60,199 bases of DNA from Paenibacillus terrigena DSM 21567 (lineage in GTDB: Bacteria; Bacillota; Bacilli; Paenibacillales; Paenibacillaceae). Under the pieces are notes generated by a model, which was not told the origin of the DNA, searched no databases, and saw only the letters and a program-made list of their open reading frames with translations. Position numbers and translations under genes: made by a program. Shown here piece by piece: positions 1 through 6,756 of the stretch. The DNA is taken from contig NZ_KB895433.1 of NCBI RefSeq assembly GCF_000374845.1, positions 1 through 60,199 on the forward strand, read 5' to 3'. Numbering within the stretch: position 1 is the first letter of the stretch; the number at the start of each line of letters is the position of its first letter.

Positions 1-121
1 CCTACGTGTTACTCACCCGTCCGCCGCTAAGTTATCCCCGAAGGAATAACTCCGCTCGACTTGCATGTATTAGGCACGCCGCCAGCGTTCGTCCTGAGCC
101 AGGATCAAACTCTCCAATAAA
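1..121 (-). rRNA. rrs: 16S rRNA, 5' end (partial)
   Basis: On the minus strand the sequence reads as the start of 16S rRNA: the universal AGAGTTTGATCCTGGCTCAG primer site (complement of about 93-112), the conserved GACGAACGCTGGCGGC stretch, a short V1 loop with a CTTCGGGG turn, and the GCGGCGGACGGGTGAG block. The gene runs off the left edge. The 5' end at about 121 is placed by analogy with TTTATTGGAGAG-type starts in Bacillales and is good to a few bases. The short V1 loop fits Paenibacillaceae. Confidence 0.97.
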
Positions 122-149
122 GTGTTTGACTTGCTCATAAACTTGCTAG

Positions 150-215
150 CGAGATCATTACTGATCTCATTTATTGCTTTAATTCACTCGTTGTTCAGTT
201 TTCAAAGATCAATCT
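150..215 (-). promoter_or_regulatory. rrn leader with boxA-like antitermination signal and stem-loop
   Basis: Between the rrn promoters and 16S, the minus strand carries ATCTTTGAAAACTGAAC (about 193-210), which resembles the Bacillus rRNA boxA motif (TGCTCTTTGAAAACT). A stem-loop GAGATCA/TGATCTC (about 152-169) follows. BoxA recruits Nus factors for rRNA antitermination. The assignment rests on similarity only. Confidence 0.6.
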
Positions 216-282
216 TTTCATGAAAGCATTCTATCGAAAACTCTCATTTTTTGTCGTCCGTTGTTTCAGCGGCGACTTTTAT

Positions 283-312
283 AATATATCACATTCAGCT
301 ATCGTTTGGCAA
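283..312 (-). promoter_or_regulatory. rrn promoter P2
   Basis: Sigma-A type promoter reading toward 16S: TTGCCA (minus strand of 307-312), 18-nt spacer, TATATT (283-288). It is the promoter-proximal member of a tandem pair, and the layout repeats that of P1 110 bp upstream, which is usual for rRNA operons in Bacillales. Confidence 0.7.
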
Positions 313-392
313 GCTTTTTTTTGAAGTTTTTTTCGAACGTTCATTATTTTGCTTGCCCCGACTGACCTTACGTCAAAAGCGGAACGAGAAAT

Positions 393-422
393 AATATATC
401 ACGAATTGCAATTAGGCGTCAA
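393..422 (-). promoter_or_regulatory. rrn promoter P1
   Basis: Sigma-A type promoter: TTGACG (minus strand of 417-422), 18-nt spacer, TATATT (393-398). The stretch 122-442 has no gene. It holds the two tandem rrn promoters, the boxA-like leader and AT-rich spacer DNA. Confidence 0.7.
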
Positions 423-442
423 CACTTTTTTGTATTTATTTT

Positions 443-676
443 TTATTGTTTTTTAGGGACAGGAAATTGTCGATTGCGCACGTATCTAGATAGTTCTTTT
501 GGTGAAGCAAAACGTGCATACATGCGGAAGACTGTCTTGTATCGATTCGCTATTGCATGACGGATTTCATATTCCAATCTGGAATCACTCAGATCAAGAA
601 GCATTTCATCTAATTCTTTTCGTAGCACATAGTCCAGCTCTTTGCATTCCTTATCGTTGAACAACAAACCTAACAT
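443..676 (-). CDS. small hypothetical protein (77 aa) upstream of the rrn operon
   Basis: Small open frame with a good ribosome-binding site (AAGGAGG, 685-691) in front of an ATG at 674-676. A longer frame beginning at a TTG at 697 would place that site inside the gene, so the ATG is preferred. The protein is charged and probably all-helical: many Asp/Glu/Lys/Arg, a central LEYEIRHAIANRY segment and a basic C-terminus (RNRQFPVPKKQ). No signal peptide, membrane segment or cysteine pair is evident. It ends about 20 bp before the -35 of rrn P1, so transcripts could run into the rRNA operon. I do not recognise the family; no function is proposed. Confidence 0.6.
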   Translation of the reverse strand: MLGLLFNDKECKELDYVLRKELDEMLLDLSDSRLEYEIRHAIANRYKTVFRMYARFASPKELSRYVRNRQFPVPKKQ

Positions 677-828
677 AATCTGTAGTGCCTCCTTCAAATA
701 TGCCTCGATCTTTAGCGCGTATGGTTTTTGTCATTCCTCTATTCGGAATTTAACTCCGCTTTAATGTTATGCTCATAATTTGGAAATTTTATGATCATTT
801 CCCAAAAAGGAATTTCTGCAGCGGTAGG

Positions 829-856
829 TCATAACTTCCATGTACGAGCATACATT
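829..856 (+). promoter_or_regulatory. candidate sigma-E type promoter of pdaB
   Basis: Upstream of pdaB lies GTCATAAC (about 828-835), followed about 14 nt later by CATACATT (849-856). This resembles the mother-cell sigma-E pattern (KMATATT, 14-15 nt, CATACAnT). pdaB is sigma-E dependent in B. subtilis, which supports the reading. The -35 match is imperfect. Confidence 0.5.
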
Positions 857-908
857 TTAGTAAACAAGCAAGGACACGTCCTATATGAGGAAAGGAGACT
901 GCCAAACG

Positions 909-1712
909 ATGAATTTCTATGTGTTTAATGGCAAAAAGATTAAAAGGTATTTCTTTTTATTCGTCGCTTTAGTATTTGCAGTTGGGGTAGTATATGTAGA
1001 GAGTGATAATATTACGGTGTTCTCTGAGGGTGCCCCTTCAGCAGTCTACAATGTTCCTACAGAGAAAAAACTTATTGCCCTCACCTTCGATATCAGCTGG
1101 GGAGATAAGCGTACTGCGCCAATCTTAGATATTTTGCAGCAAAAAGGATTGCAAAAAGCAACCTTCTTCCTCTCCTCCCCTTGGAGCAAAACACATACGG
1201 ATCTTGTAAAGAAAATTGCGGACTCCGGCTATGAGATCGGCAGCCATGGTCATAAGCACGTGAATTACAGCACCTTAAGTGATGAGGATATTTCAAAACA
1301 AATTAAAACAGCACACAGCATTCTCTCCGATTTAACCGGAAAATCACCAACGCTAATCCGGATGCCCAACGGTGATTTTGACAAAAGAGTGCTTCGCATT
1401 GCGGATAGCCTTAACTACAAAGTCATACAATGGGATACGGACTCCTTGGATTGGAAGAATCCTGGCGTTGATGAAATTGTTAATCGTGTCGTAACGAAAG
1501 CTCATCCTGGAGACATCGTTCTAATGCACGCAAGTGACTCCTGTAAAGAAACGCATTTAGCTCTCCCGATCATCATCGACCAGCTCCGTGCGAAAGGTTA
1601 TGAGTTTGTCACTGTATCAGAGCTGCTAAATCAAACCGAAATTAAGAGCAACCCTGTACGGGATCAGAATACGGTCAACAATACAAATCTCGATCCAGCC
1701 GTCAATATGTAA
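909..1712 (+). CDS. pdaB: sporulation polysaccharide deacetylase PdaB
   Basis: NodB-fold polysaccharide deacetylase family protein of 267 aa, required for a stable spore cortex in B. subtilis. An N-terminal hydrophobic segment (YFFLFVALVFAVGVVYV) suggests a membrane anchor or signal sequence. Deacetylase motif 1 is TFDISWG rather than the canonical TFDDGP, as is typical of PdaB. Motif 2 is SHGHKH with its metal-binding histidines, motif 3 is RMPNGDF, and LMHAS is near the end. The C-terminal 20 residues are polar. The start is the ATG after GGAAAGGAGA (890-899); a longer frame from 885 would contain that site. A sigma-E-like promoter lies upstream and a terminator follows. The usual second Asp of motif 1 is absent, so catalytic activity is uncertain. 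Confidence 0.93.
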   Translation: MNFYVFNGKKIKRYFFLFVALVFAVGVVYVESDNITVFSEGAPSAVYNVPTEKKLIALTFDISWGDKRTAPILDILQQKGLQKATFFLSSPWSKTHTDLVKKIADSGYEIGSHGHKHVNYSTLSDEDISKQIKTAHSILSDLTGKSPTLIRMPNGDFDKRVLRIADSLNYKVIQWDTDSLDWKNPGVDEIVNRVVTKAHPGDIVLMHASDSCKETHLALPIIIDQLRAKGYEFVTVSELLNQTEIKSNPVRDQNTVNNTNLDPAVNM

Positions 1713-1720
1713 TTAAGTCT

Positions 1721-1759
1721 AAGCGCCTTCTTCCTATGCATGGGACGAGGGCGTTTTTT
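1721..1759 (+). terminator. terminator of pdaB
   Basis: An imperfect stem with CGCC (1724-1727) pairing GGCG (1750-1753), extended by A-T and G-T pairs outward and TC/GA pairs inward, is followed by TTTTTT (1754-1759). It lies 9 bp after the pdaB stop. Confidence 0.65.
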
Positions 1760-1793
1760 CTGTGTACTTCGGCGCGATTTATCCAAATACATA

Positions 1794-1824
1794 CATAATA
1801 AATCCCTCCTATTCAGGCATACTA
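1794..1824 (+). promoter_or_regulatory. candidate sigma-G type promoter of gerD
   Basis: CATACTA (1818-1824) matches the forespore sigma-G -10 consensus. A weaker -35-like CATAATA/AATA lies about 17-20 nt upstream (1794-1800). gerD is sigma-G dependent in B. subtilis. The -10 is convincing and the -35 is not. Confidence 0.5.
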
Positions 1825-1857
1825 CAATTGTAAAGTCTACGGAAGGAGAAATTCCGA

Positions 1858-2541
1858 ATGCAAAAATTCAAACAAATACGCGGGTTAGCCATCGTCCTTA
1901 TTCTCACCCTAACCCTAACCGCCTGTATGTCCGAACAGCAGACATCTTCTGCACAACCTGATTATAAAGAAATGAAAGCCATGGTCGTCGATATTCTAAA
2001 GACGGAAGAAGCCCAAAAAGCGATTCAACAATCCAGCGGATCTAGCGGCAGCACGCAAATGCAAATGTTAAGCAGCCCAGTAGGCAAAGAACAGATTCGA
2101 ACAGCAGTAAAAGATACATTAACTTCCCCAGAATATAATAAGGAACTAGAGAAGATAATGAAGGATCCTAAATTTGCAGGAGAATTCGCGAGCGCGATTA
2201 ACAAGGACAATAAAAAAATACACAAAGAGCTCATCAAAGATCCCGTGTACCAGCAATCGGTCGCAGATATACTCAAGTCTCCTGATCTATCCAAAATGTA
2301 TCTTGATCTCACGAAAACACCAGAATTTCGGAAGCAAGTCATGACCATCGTCAAAGACTCTATGTCAAGTCCACTGTTCAAAATGCAAATCATGGAGCTC
2401 CTTACCAAAGTTGTTCAAGAAGAGCTACAGCCGAAGCAGCAAGAACAAGGGAAGAAGAAAGGCGGCGGTGGTGGCGGTGGTCAAGGCGGCGGCGAAGGTG
2501 GTGGAGGCGAAGGTGGCGGTGGTGGAAGCGGTGGGCAGTAA
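1858..2541 (+). CDS. gerD: spore germination lipoprotein GerD
   Basis: Lipoprotein of 227 aa. The signal peptide ends in the lipobox LTAC with Cys23 as predicted lipidation site. The body is helical with repeated short motifs (SPEYNKEL, DPKFAGEF, DPVYQQSV, SPDLSKMY, TPEFRKQV, SPLFKMQI) typical of GerD, which organises the germinosome (clustered germinant receptors) on the inner spore membrane. The last 30 or so residues are almost pure glycine with Lys, Gln and Glu, an extension the B. subtilis protein (about 185 aa) lacks. RBS AAGGAG precedes the ATG. It sits convergent to salA, sharing a terminator. Confidence 0.92.
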   Translation: MQKFKQIRGLAIVLILTLTLTACMSEQQTSSAQPDYKEMKAMVVDILKTEEAQKAIQQSSGSSGSTQMQMLSSPVGKEQIRTAVKDTLTSPEYNKELEKIMKDPKFAGEFASAINKDNKKIHKELIKDPVYQQSVADILKSPDLSKMYLDLTKTPEFRKQVMTIVKDSMSSPLFKMQIMELLTKVVQEELQPKQQEQGKKKGGGGGGGQGGGEGGGGEGGGGGSGGQ

Positions 2542-2562
2542 GCTTTTGCCTACATATAACTC

Positions 2563-2591
2563 AAAAGGTTGAGCATCAGCTCAACCTTTTT
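2563..2591. terminator. bidirectional terminator between gerD and salA
   Basis: Perfect 12-bp stem AAAAGGTTGAGC / GCTCAACCTTTT with loop ATCA and T-rich sequence on the plus-strand side. It serves gerD. On the minus strand it overlaps the salA stop codon (TGA, 2581-2583), so it can end salA too. Confidence 0.85.
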
Positions 2592-3681
2592 CATTTTTCT
2601 GTATAATTTGCTTCGCAATATCATCGTAGATCCGGCCCGTCTCTGTATTGGCACGATAAACTGAAGGCGAGAAGTCAGGCTCTGACGGATGATTATCCGG
2701 CGCTCCCAGCGGAATCTGTGCGAGCAAGTCACAATTTAAGGATTCTGCAAGTCGCGCACCGCCTCCACGCCCGAATATGTAATCCTTATGTCCGCAATCT
2801 CCACATGCATAGTAGGACATATTCTCAACTACACCTATAATCTCATGCTTCGTATGGATAGCCATTGTACCAGCTCTAGCCGCAACAAATGCCGCTGTCG
2901 CATGTGGTGTCGTTACAATAATTTCTTGGCTCTGCGGTAACATTTGGTGGACATCCAGCGCAATATCTCCGGTCCCTGGTGGCAAATCTAAGAGCATATA
3001 ATCAAGTTCGCCCCAGTTCACTTCTTGGAAAAAGTTGCGCAGCATTTTGCCGAGCATCGGACCGCGCCATACAATCGGACTGTTATCTTCTACGAAGAAC
3101 CCCATGGAAATAACTTTAACGCCAAATCGTTCAATTGGAATGATACGTTCATTCACAATTTCAGGTCGTTCTTCAATGCCCATCATATCGGGTACACTGA
3201 ACCCATAGATATCAGCATCGATAATACCTACTCTACGTCCTTCCCGTGCAAGTGCTGCCGCAATATTCACTGTGACTGTTGATTTACCTACGCCGCCCTT
3301 GCCACTCGCGATCGCAATAAACTTGGTACTGGATTCTGGGTGCAGGAGTGGATGGCTCTCCATACCGGCTCCATGACCTTTTGGCGGCTCCTGCTGCCCT
3401 GATTGGCTTCTACTCCCTGCTGCCTCAGCTTTTTCATGCTCTGACATAACTCTGAACCGTACATGGATATCCTGTATACCTGCTTCGGTTAATTTCTCAC
3501 GAATCTGACGTTCTAATTGAAATCGATGCTGCTCCTGCTCCGACGAAGTGACGACCGTTAAGGATACTTTGTTTTCTTTCGCCATAATATCCCGGACATA
3601 TTGATGTTCGACGATATTATGACCTGTTATAGGGTCAACGATATCTCGTAATGCTTCAAGCACTTGTTCTTTAGCCCCCAT
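2581..3681 (-). CDS. salA: Mrp/NBP35-family P-loop ATPase SalA
   Basis: 366-aa protein: an N-terminal MIP18/DUF59-type domain (about 1-80), a polar linker, then a ParA/Mrp-type ATPase with deviant Walker A GKGGVGKS at residues 127-134 and DLPPGTGD further on. A CxxC pair (YACGDCG) near residue 290 is the Fe-S or metal binding motif of Mrp/ApbC proteins. B. subtilis SalA binds DNA and represses scoC; other family members carry Fe-S clusters, so both roles are possible. It follows cwlD, as in B. subtilis, and appears to have its own extended -10 promoter. The start is the ATG after AGGTG. Confidence 0.9.
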   Translation of the reverse strand: MGAKEQVLEALRDIVDPITGHNIVEHQYVRDIMAKENKVSLTVVTSSEQEQHRFQLERQIREKLTEAGIQDIHVRFRVMSEHEKAEAAGSRSQSGQQEPPKGHGAGMESHPLLHPESSTKFIAIASGKGGVGKSTVTVNIAAALAREGRRVGIIDADIYGFSVPDMMGIEERPEIVNERIIPIERFGVKVISMGFFVEDNSPIVWRGPMLGKMLRNFFQEVNWGELDYMLLDLPPGTGDIALDVHQMLPQSQEIIVTTPHATAAFVAARAGTMAIHTKHEIIGVVENMSYYACGDCGHKDYIFGRGGGARLAESLNCDLLAQIPLGAPDNHPSEPDFSPSVYRANTETGRIYDDIAKQIIQKNEKG

Positions 3682-3726
3682 GATGCCAGCACCTCTACTT
3701 TATGGAATGGTTAACTACTCAGCTTG

Positions 3727-3735
3727 ATTATAGCA
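3727..3735 (-). promoter_or_regulatory. candidate extended -10 promoter of salA
   Basis: The minus strand reads TGCTATAAT, an extended -10 element, in the 63-bp cwlD-salA gap, about 45 bp before the salA start. No good -35 is visible at the usual spacing. Confidence 0.45.
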
Positions 3736-3744
3736 TAAATCTTC

Positions 3745-4512
3745 CTAAGGTTTGCCAATCTGTTCACCTGAGATATACCGAAGTATCCCTGTGTAGATGG
3801 AAGCAGATACTCTGCGTTGATACTTCTCGTCTGCGAGCAATTGCGACTCTTGCGGATGCGATAGGAATCCCACTTCCACGAGGGCTGTTGGAATCTGCAG
3901 CGCCTTCAATAAATATACATTCGTCGTGACAATCTTGGCGACACGATCTGTATTCTCCAGATTTCGCTTCATCTCCGTCTGAATAAATTTGGCAAGCCGC
4001 TCGTTCTCTGGATTATTGGAGGTAAAGAAGGTTTGCGCTCCACTCCATCGATTCGACGGGAAGCTATTCATATGAATACTAATGAGAAGATCAACCTTCT
4101 GCTTCTCAATAATCTCCACACGACGATGCAGATCCTCAGTTTTTCGCTTACGAAGCTTGGTTGTCCCTTCTTGTGCCAGATCGTAATCACCTTCGCGCGT
4201 CAATACAACAACCGCACCGGCCTGCTGCAGGAAGTCTCTTAAATAGAGAGCGATCGTTAAATTTATATCTTTCTCGATGACACCTTGCTTGCTTACAGCT
4301 CCCCCATCAGGGCCTCCATGTCCTGCATCAATCGCAATCACTTTACCGGATAAAGGTAGTGTCCAGTAAGTCCATGTTTTCGTTGAAGGCACTTCATATG
4401 TAAAAATAACGGTTAACAGGACGAGCAAGCACGCCGCGATAATCCATTTTTTGAAATCGCGAAGTTGAATCAGGATCACAGTCTTCTTACGATGCCCACT
4501 TCTTTTCCCCAT
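3745..4512 (-). CDS. cwlD: N-acetylmuramoyl-L-alanine amidase CwlD
   Basis: Zinc-dependent Amidase_3 enzyme, 255 aa, needed with PdaA to make muramic delta-lactam in spore cortex, the mark recognised by germination lytic enzymes. An N-terminal membrane anchor (WIIAACLLVLLTVIF) is followed by the catalytic domain with IDAGHGG, VIEKD, LISIHMNS and VEVGFLS supplying the zinc ligands and catalytic Glu. The start is the ATG at 4510-4512, because GGAGGTGG lies exactly 7 nt upstream; a longer frame from 4551 would contain this site. The Shine-Dalgarno forms the 3' arm of a hairpin that also looks like the sat terminator (see that entry). Order cwlD-salA is as in B. subtilis. Confidence 0.93.
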   Translation of the reverse strand: MGKRSGHRKKTVILIQLRDFKKWIIAACLLVLLTVIFTYEVPSTKTWTYWTLPLSGKVIAIDAGHGGPDGGAVSKQGVIEKDINLTIALYLRDFLQQAGAVVVLTREGDYDLAQEGTTKLRKRKTEDLHRRVEIIEKQKVDLLISIHMNSFPSNRWSGAQTFFTSNNPENERLAKFIQTEMKRNLENTDRVAKIVTTNVYLLKALQIPTALVEVGFLSHPQESQLLADEKYQRRVSASIYTGILRYISGEQIGKP

Positions 4513-4569
4513 AAAAAAACCACCTCCGTTCCCATACAGACTCCTAATCATCTATATGGGACGAGGTGG
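4513..4569 (-). terminator. cysH-sat terminator whose 3' arm is the cwlD Shine-Dalgarno
   Basis: On the minus strand CCACCTC (complement of 4563-4569) pairs with GAGGTGG (4520-4526), and TCCCATA (4555-4561) pairs with TATGGGA (4530-4536). This gives 14 bp around an 18-nt loop, followed at once by seven T residues (4513-4519). That is the form of an intrinsic terminator for sat, 14 bp after its stop. The 3' arm is also the cwlD ribosome-binding site, and the T7 tract is its spacer to the ATG. Read-through transcripts would therefore have the site sequestered. Confidence 0.8.
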
Positions 4570-4579
4570 ACAAATATAC
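4551..4579 (-). promoter_or_regulatory. candidate sigma-E type promoter of cwlD
   Basis: The minus strand reads GTATATT (4573-4579), 14 nt, then CATATAGA (4551-4558), close to sigma-E KMATATT-N14-CATACAnT. The predicted start, about 4544, lies in the loop of the terminator/RBS hairpin, so this transcript would lack the sequestering 5' arm. CwlD is expressed from sporulation sigma factors in B. subtilis. The -10 has two mismatches. Confidence 0.45.
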
Positions 4580-4582
4580 CGT

Positions 4583-5752
4583 TTAAGTTGTTACTTGCTC
4601 AGCCATGCCTTCAATTAATATTTTGGCGACAACCGGTCTCGAGAATTCAGGTGGAGGACAAATGCCGTCACGCAGCAAAGCGCGTACCTTCGTCCCTGAT
4701 AACGTTAAGTGATCTTCTTTGGGATGTGGACAAGTTTTGCTGGAAGCCATATTGCCACATGTCGTACAGAAGAAACTATGCTCGAAGAACAATAAAGTTA
4801 TCCCCAGCTCTTCTGAAGTGAAATTGCTGAATATCTCTTGTGCTTCATACGTTCCATAGTAGTCCCCAACGCCCGCATGATCACGGCCGACAATAAAGTG
4901 TGTACATCCGAAGTTCTTGCGTACCATCGCATGGAAAATCGCTTCTCTCGGTCCTGCATAGCGCATCGCAGCTGGGAATACACCGAGGAAAGTTCGATCC
5001 TGTGGATAATAATTCTCGAGAAGGGCTACATAGCTCTTCATCCGTACATTTGCCGGAACATCATCGGACTTCGTCTCACCAACAAGTGGGTTCAAGAATA
5101 ATGCATCCACAATTTCCATTGCGCTCTTCTGGATATATTCATGTGCACGATGTACAGGATTACGAGTCTGGAAGCCTACAACGGTTCTCCAGTTCTTCTC
5201 AGCGAAGATTTGACGCGTCTCAGCCGGATCGTAATAGAATTCCCGAAACTTCTCAGGTTGTGGTCGGTTGAGTACTGTGATATCCCCGCCTACATAGATA
5301 TTCGAGCGCTCAAGCAGCTTCTGCACACCAGGATGCGCCGTGTCATCTGTCTTGAATACTTGCTTCGCTTCATAAGCGTGATCCACAGTATAAACACTAT
5401 CAATGTGGATAATCCCATATATCACATCATTCAGCTCACCTACGAGCGCGACTTGTTCACCTGTGGATAATAATTCAGCTTGTACGGGATCCACAGATAG
5501 CGTAATCGGGATACTCCACACCGTTCCATCTGCGAGACGCATCCGGTCTACGACAGAGCGATAATTCTCTTCGTTCATAAACCCTGACAAGGGTGAAAAA
5601 GCACCTACACCGATTAGATCTAAATCCGAAATGGTCCACGTATTGATACGTATGGATTGCAAGGATGCTGCTTGAGCTAGCAAATGTTCCCGTTCTTCAC
5701 CATTTACGACACGGTTGATCAATTTGCCGCCATGTGGTTGAATAGTTGTCAT
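4583..5752 (-). CDS. sat: sulfate adenylyltransferase (ATP sulfurylase)
   Basis: 389-aa ATP sulfurylase, the first step of sulfate assimilation: ATP + sulfate gives APS + PPi. A PUA-like N-terminal domain is followed by the catalytic domain with the nucleotide-binding [11 protein letters not shown] motif near residue 195 and [12 protein letters not shown] further on. A cysteine cluster [13 protein letters not shown] near residue 330 resembles the zinc-binding segment of Bacillus and archaeal enzymes. No APS-kinase domain is fused. It lies 28 bp downstream of cysH, forming a two-gene operon. The coding sequence contains three exact DnaA-box nonamers (5001, 5404, 5462). Confidence 0.95.
   Translation of the reverse strand: MTTIQPHGGKLINRVVNGEEREHLLAQAASLQSIRINTWTISDLDLIGVGAFSPLSGFMNEENYRSVVDRMRLADGTVWSIPITLSVDPVQAELLSTGEQVALVGELNDVIYGIIHIDSVYTVDHAYEAKQVFKTDDTAHPGVQKLLERSNIYVGGDITVLNRPQPEKFREFYYDPAETRQIFAEKNWRTVVGFQTRNPVHRAHEYIQKSAMEIVDALFLNPLVGETKSDDVPANVRMKSYVALLENYYPQDRTFLGVFPAAMRYAGPREAIFHAMVRKNFGCTHFIVGRDHAGVGDYYGTYEAQEIFSNFTSEELGITLLFFEHSFFCTTCGNMASSKTCPHPKEDHLTLSGTKVRALLRDGICPPPEFSRPVVAKILIEGMAEQVTT
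5001..5470 (+). other. three exact DnaA boxes inside sat
   Basis: TGTGGATAA (complement of TTATCCACA) occurs exactly at 5001-5009, 5404-5412 and 5462-5470, all in the same orientation. One-mismatch sites lie at 4735-4743 and 4798-4806. They belong with the boxes at 6614-6706. Confidence 0.6.
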
Positions 5753-5780
5753 TAACGCTGTCCTCCTCGATTCTTAGCCC

Positions 5781-6473
5781 TTATTTATGCAAACCGCATT
5801 CAGTCTTCTCATTCCCTGACCAACGTCCTGCACGTGGATCTTCACCTGGCATGACTTGGCGCGTACAGTAGGAGCAGCCAATGCTCGGATAATGTTGATC
5901 ATGCAAAGGATTATAGATCACATCGTTCGCACGAATGTAATTCCATACGTCTTCTGACGTCCAATGCGCTATCGGGTTAAATTTAATGAGTCCAAATTTA
6001 TAATCATATTCGATTTTCTTCGCGTTCGCCCGCGTCGGTGCCTGATCACGGCGGATCCCTGTAACCCAAGCGTCATACTTGCCCAAAATCTCCGTTAACG
6101 GCTCCACTTTACGGATGTTACAGCATTCATTCGGAGCAGATTTCCACAATTCTTCGCCATACTTCTCAGCTTGCTCTACAGGTGTCAATTTCGGGAATGC
6201 ACGAACAAATTCGAGGTTATAACGTTCGGCTAATCGATCTCTTGTTGCATAGGTCTCAGGGAAATGAAAATCGGTATCCAGGTAAAATATGTCCGTCTTC
6301 GGACTGATTCGCTGCAGCATATCAACAAGTACGACATCTTCCGCACCAAAACTGCAAGCAAACGTCATGTTAGGGAATGTCGTAACCGCCCATTCTATGA
6401 TCGCCTCAGGACTTGCACTTTCAAGCTCGACTGCTTTCTGTTCAACCAATGCTTCTTTCTCAAATAAGTTCAT
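5781..6473 (-). CDS. cysH: adenylyl-sulfate (APS) reductase CysH, Fe-S type
   Basis: 230-aa assimilatory reductase of the PAPS/APS reductase family: thioredoxin-dependent reduction of activated sulfate to sulfite. Visible motifs are the PP-loop SFGAEDVVL, YLDTDFHFPETY and TGIRRDQAPTR, with the C-terminal ECGLHK carrying the catalytic cysteine. The pairs ECC (near 120) and CSYC (near 205) form the CC...CxxC motif that binds a 4Fe-4S cluster, which marks the APS-using class. No APS kinase is nearby, which agrees. The start ATG follows AGAGGGAG. It is the first gene of cysH-sat with its own promoter. Confidence 0.93.
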   Translation of the reverse strand: MNLFEKEALVEQKAVELESASPEAIIEWAVTTFPNMTFACSFGAEDVVLVDMLQRISPKTDIFYLDTDFHFPETYATRDRLAERYNLEFVRAFPKLTPVEQAEKYGEELWKSAPNECCNIRKVEPLTEILGKYDAWVTGIRRDQAPTRANAKKIEYDYKFGLIKFNPIAHWTSEDVWNYIRANDVIYNPLHDQHYPSIGCSYCTRQVMPGEDPRAGRWSGNEKTECGLHK

Positions 6474-6537
6474 ACGTATACTCCCTCTTTACACTAAATT
6501 TCAATTCCGAGTAAACATCTATGAATATAATAATTAT

Positions 6538-6565
6538 ATTATAAATCTTGCCAGTTAAATGTCAA
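6538..6565 (-). promoter_or_regulatory. promoter of cysH-sat, overlapped by an AT-rich near-palindrome
   Basis: TTGACA (minus strand of 6560-6565), 16-nt spacer, TATAAT (6538-6543): a near-consensus sigma-A promoter about 65 bp before cysH. The -10 runs into TATAATATAATTATTATA (about 6526-6543), a near-palindrome that could be an operator, for example for a CymR-type Rrf2 repressor of sulfur genes. The regulator is inferred, not seen. Confidence 0.7.
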
Positions 6566-6613
6566 TCCTTTTCCTTTGATAATACTGGGCTATTTAGCAT
6601 ATCTATTCGATTG

Positions 6614-6706
6614 TGAATAAAGTGTGCATAGACGAAATAGGAGTCATTCTCAGGATGTGGATAAAAGTCGACGAGGTGTATGGAAGATGACGAATTGTGG
6701 ATAAAT
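6614..6706 (+). other. DnaA-box cluster in the rpsI-cysH spacer
   Basis: Three boxes in the same orientation: TGTGAATAA (6614-6622, fits TTATNCACA) and exact TGTGGATAA at 6658-6666 and 6698-6706, spaced 44 and 40 nt. They lie between the rpsI terminator and the cysH promoter. Chance predicts about one exact box on either strand per 130 kb. Confidence 0.65.
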
Positions 6707-6710
6707 GCAA

Positions 6711-6745
6711 AAAACACCTTTCCTGCCGAAGCAAGAAAGGTGTTC
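6711..6745 (-). terminator. terminator after rpsI
   Basis: Minus strand stem ACACCTTTC/GAAAGGTGT with a 12-nt loop followed by TTTTTT, 12 bp after the rpsI stop codon. It closes the truA-rplM-rpsI unit. Confidence 0.9.
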
Positions 6746-6756
6746 GATGAATAATA

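Noticed and set aside
1740-1961. Plus-strand 73-codon frame overlapping the start of gerD
   Set aside because: It begins in the pdaB terminator and runs out of frame into gerD; the gerD start has a good ribosome-binding site and lipoprotein signal.
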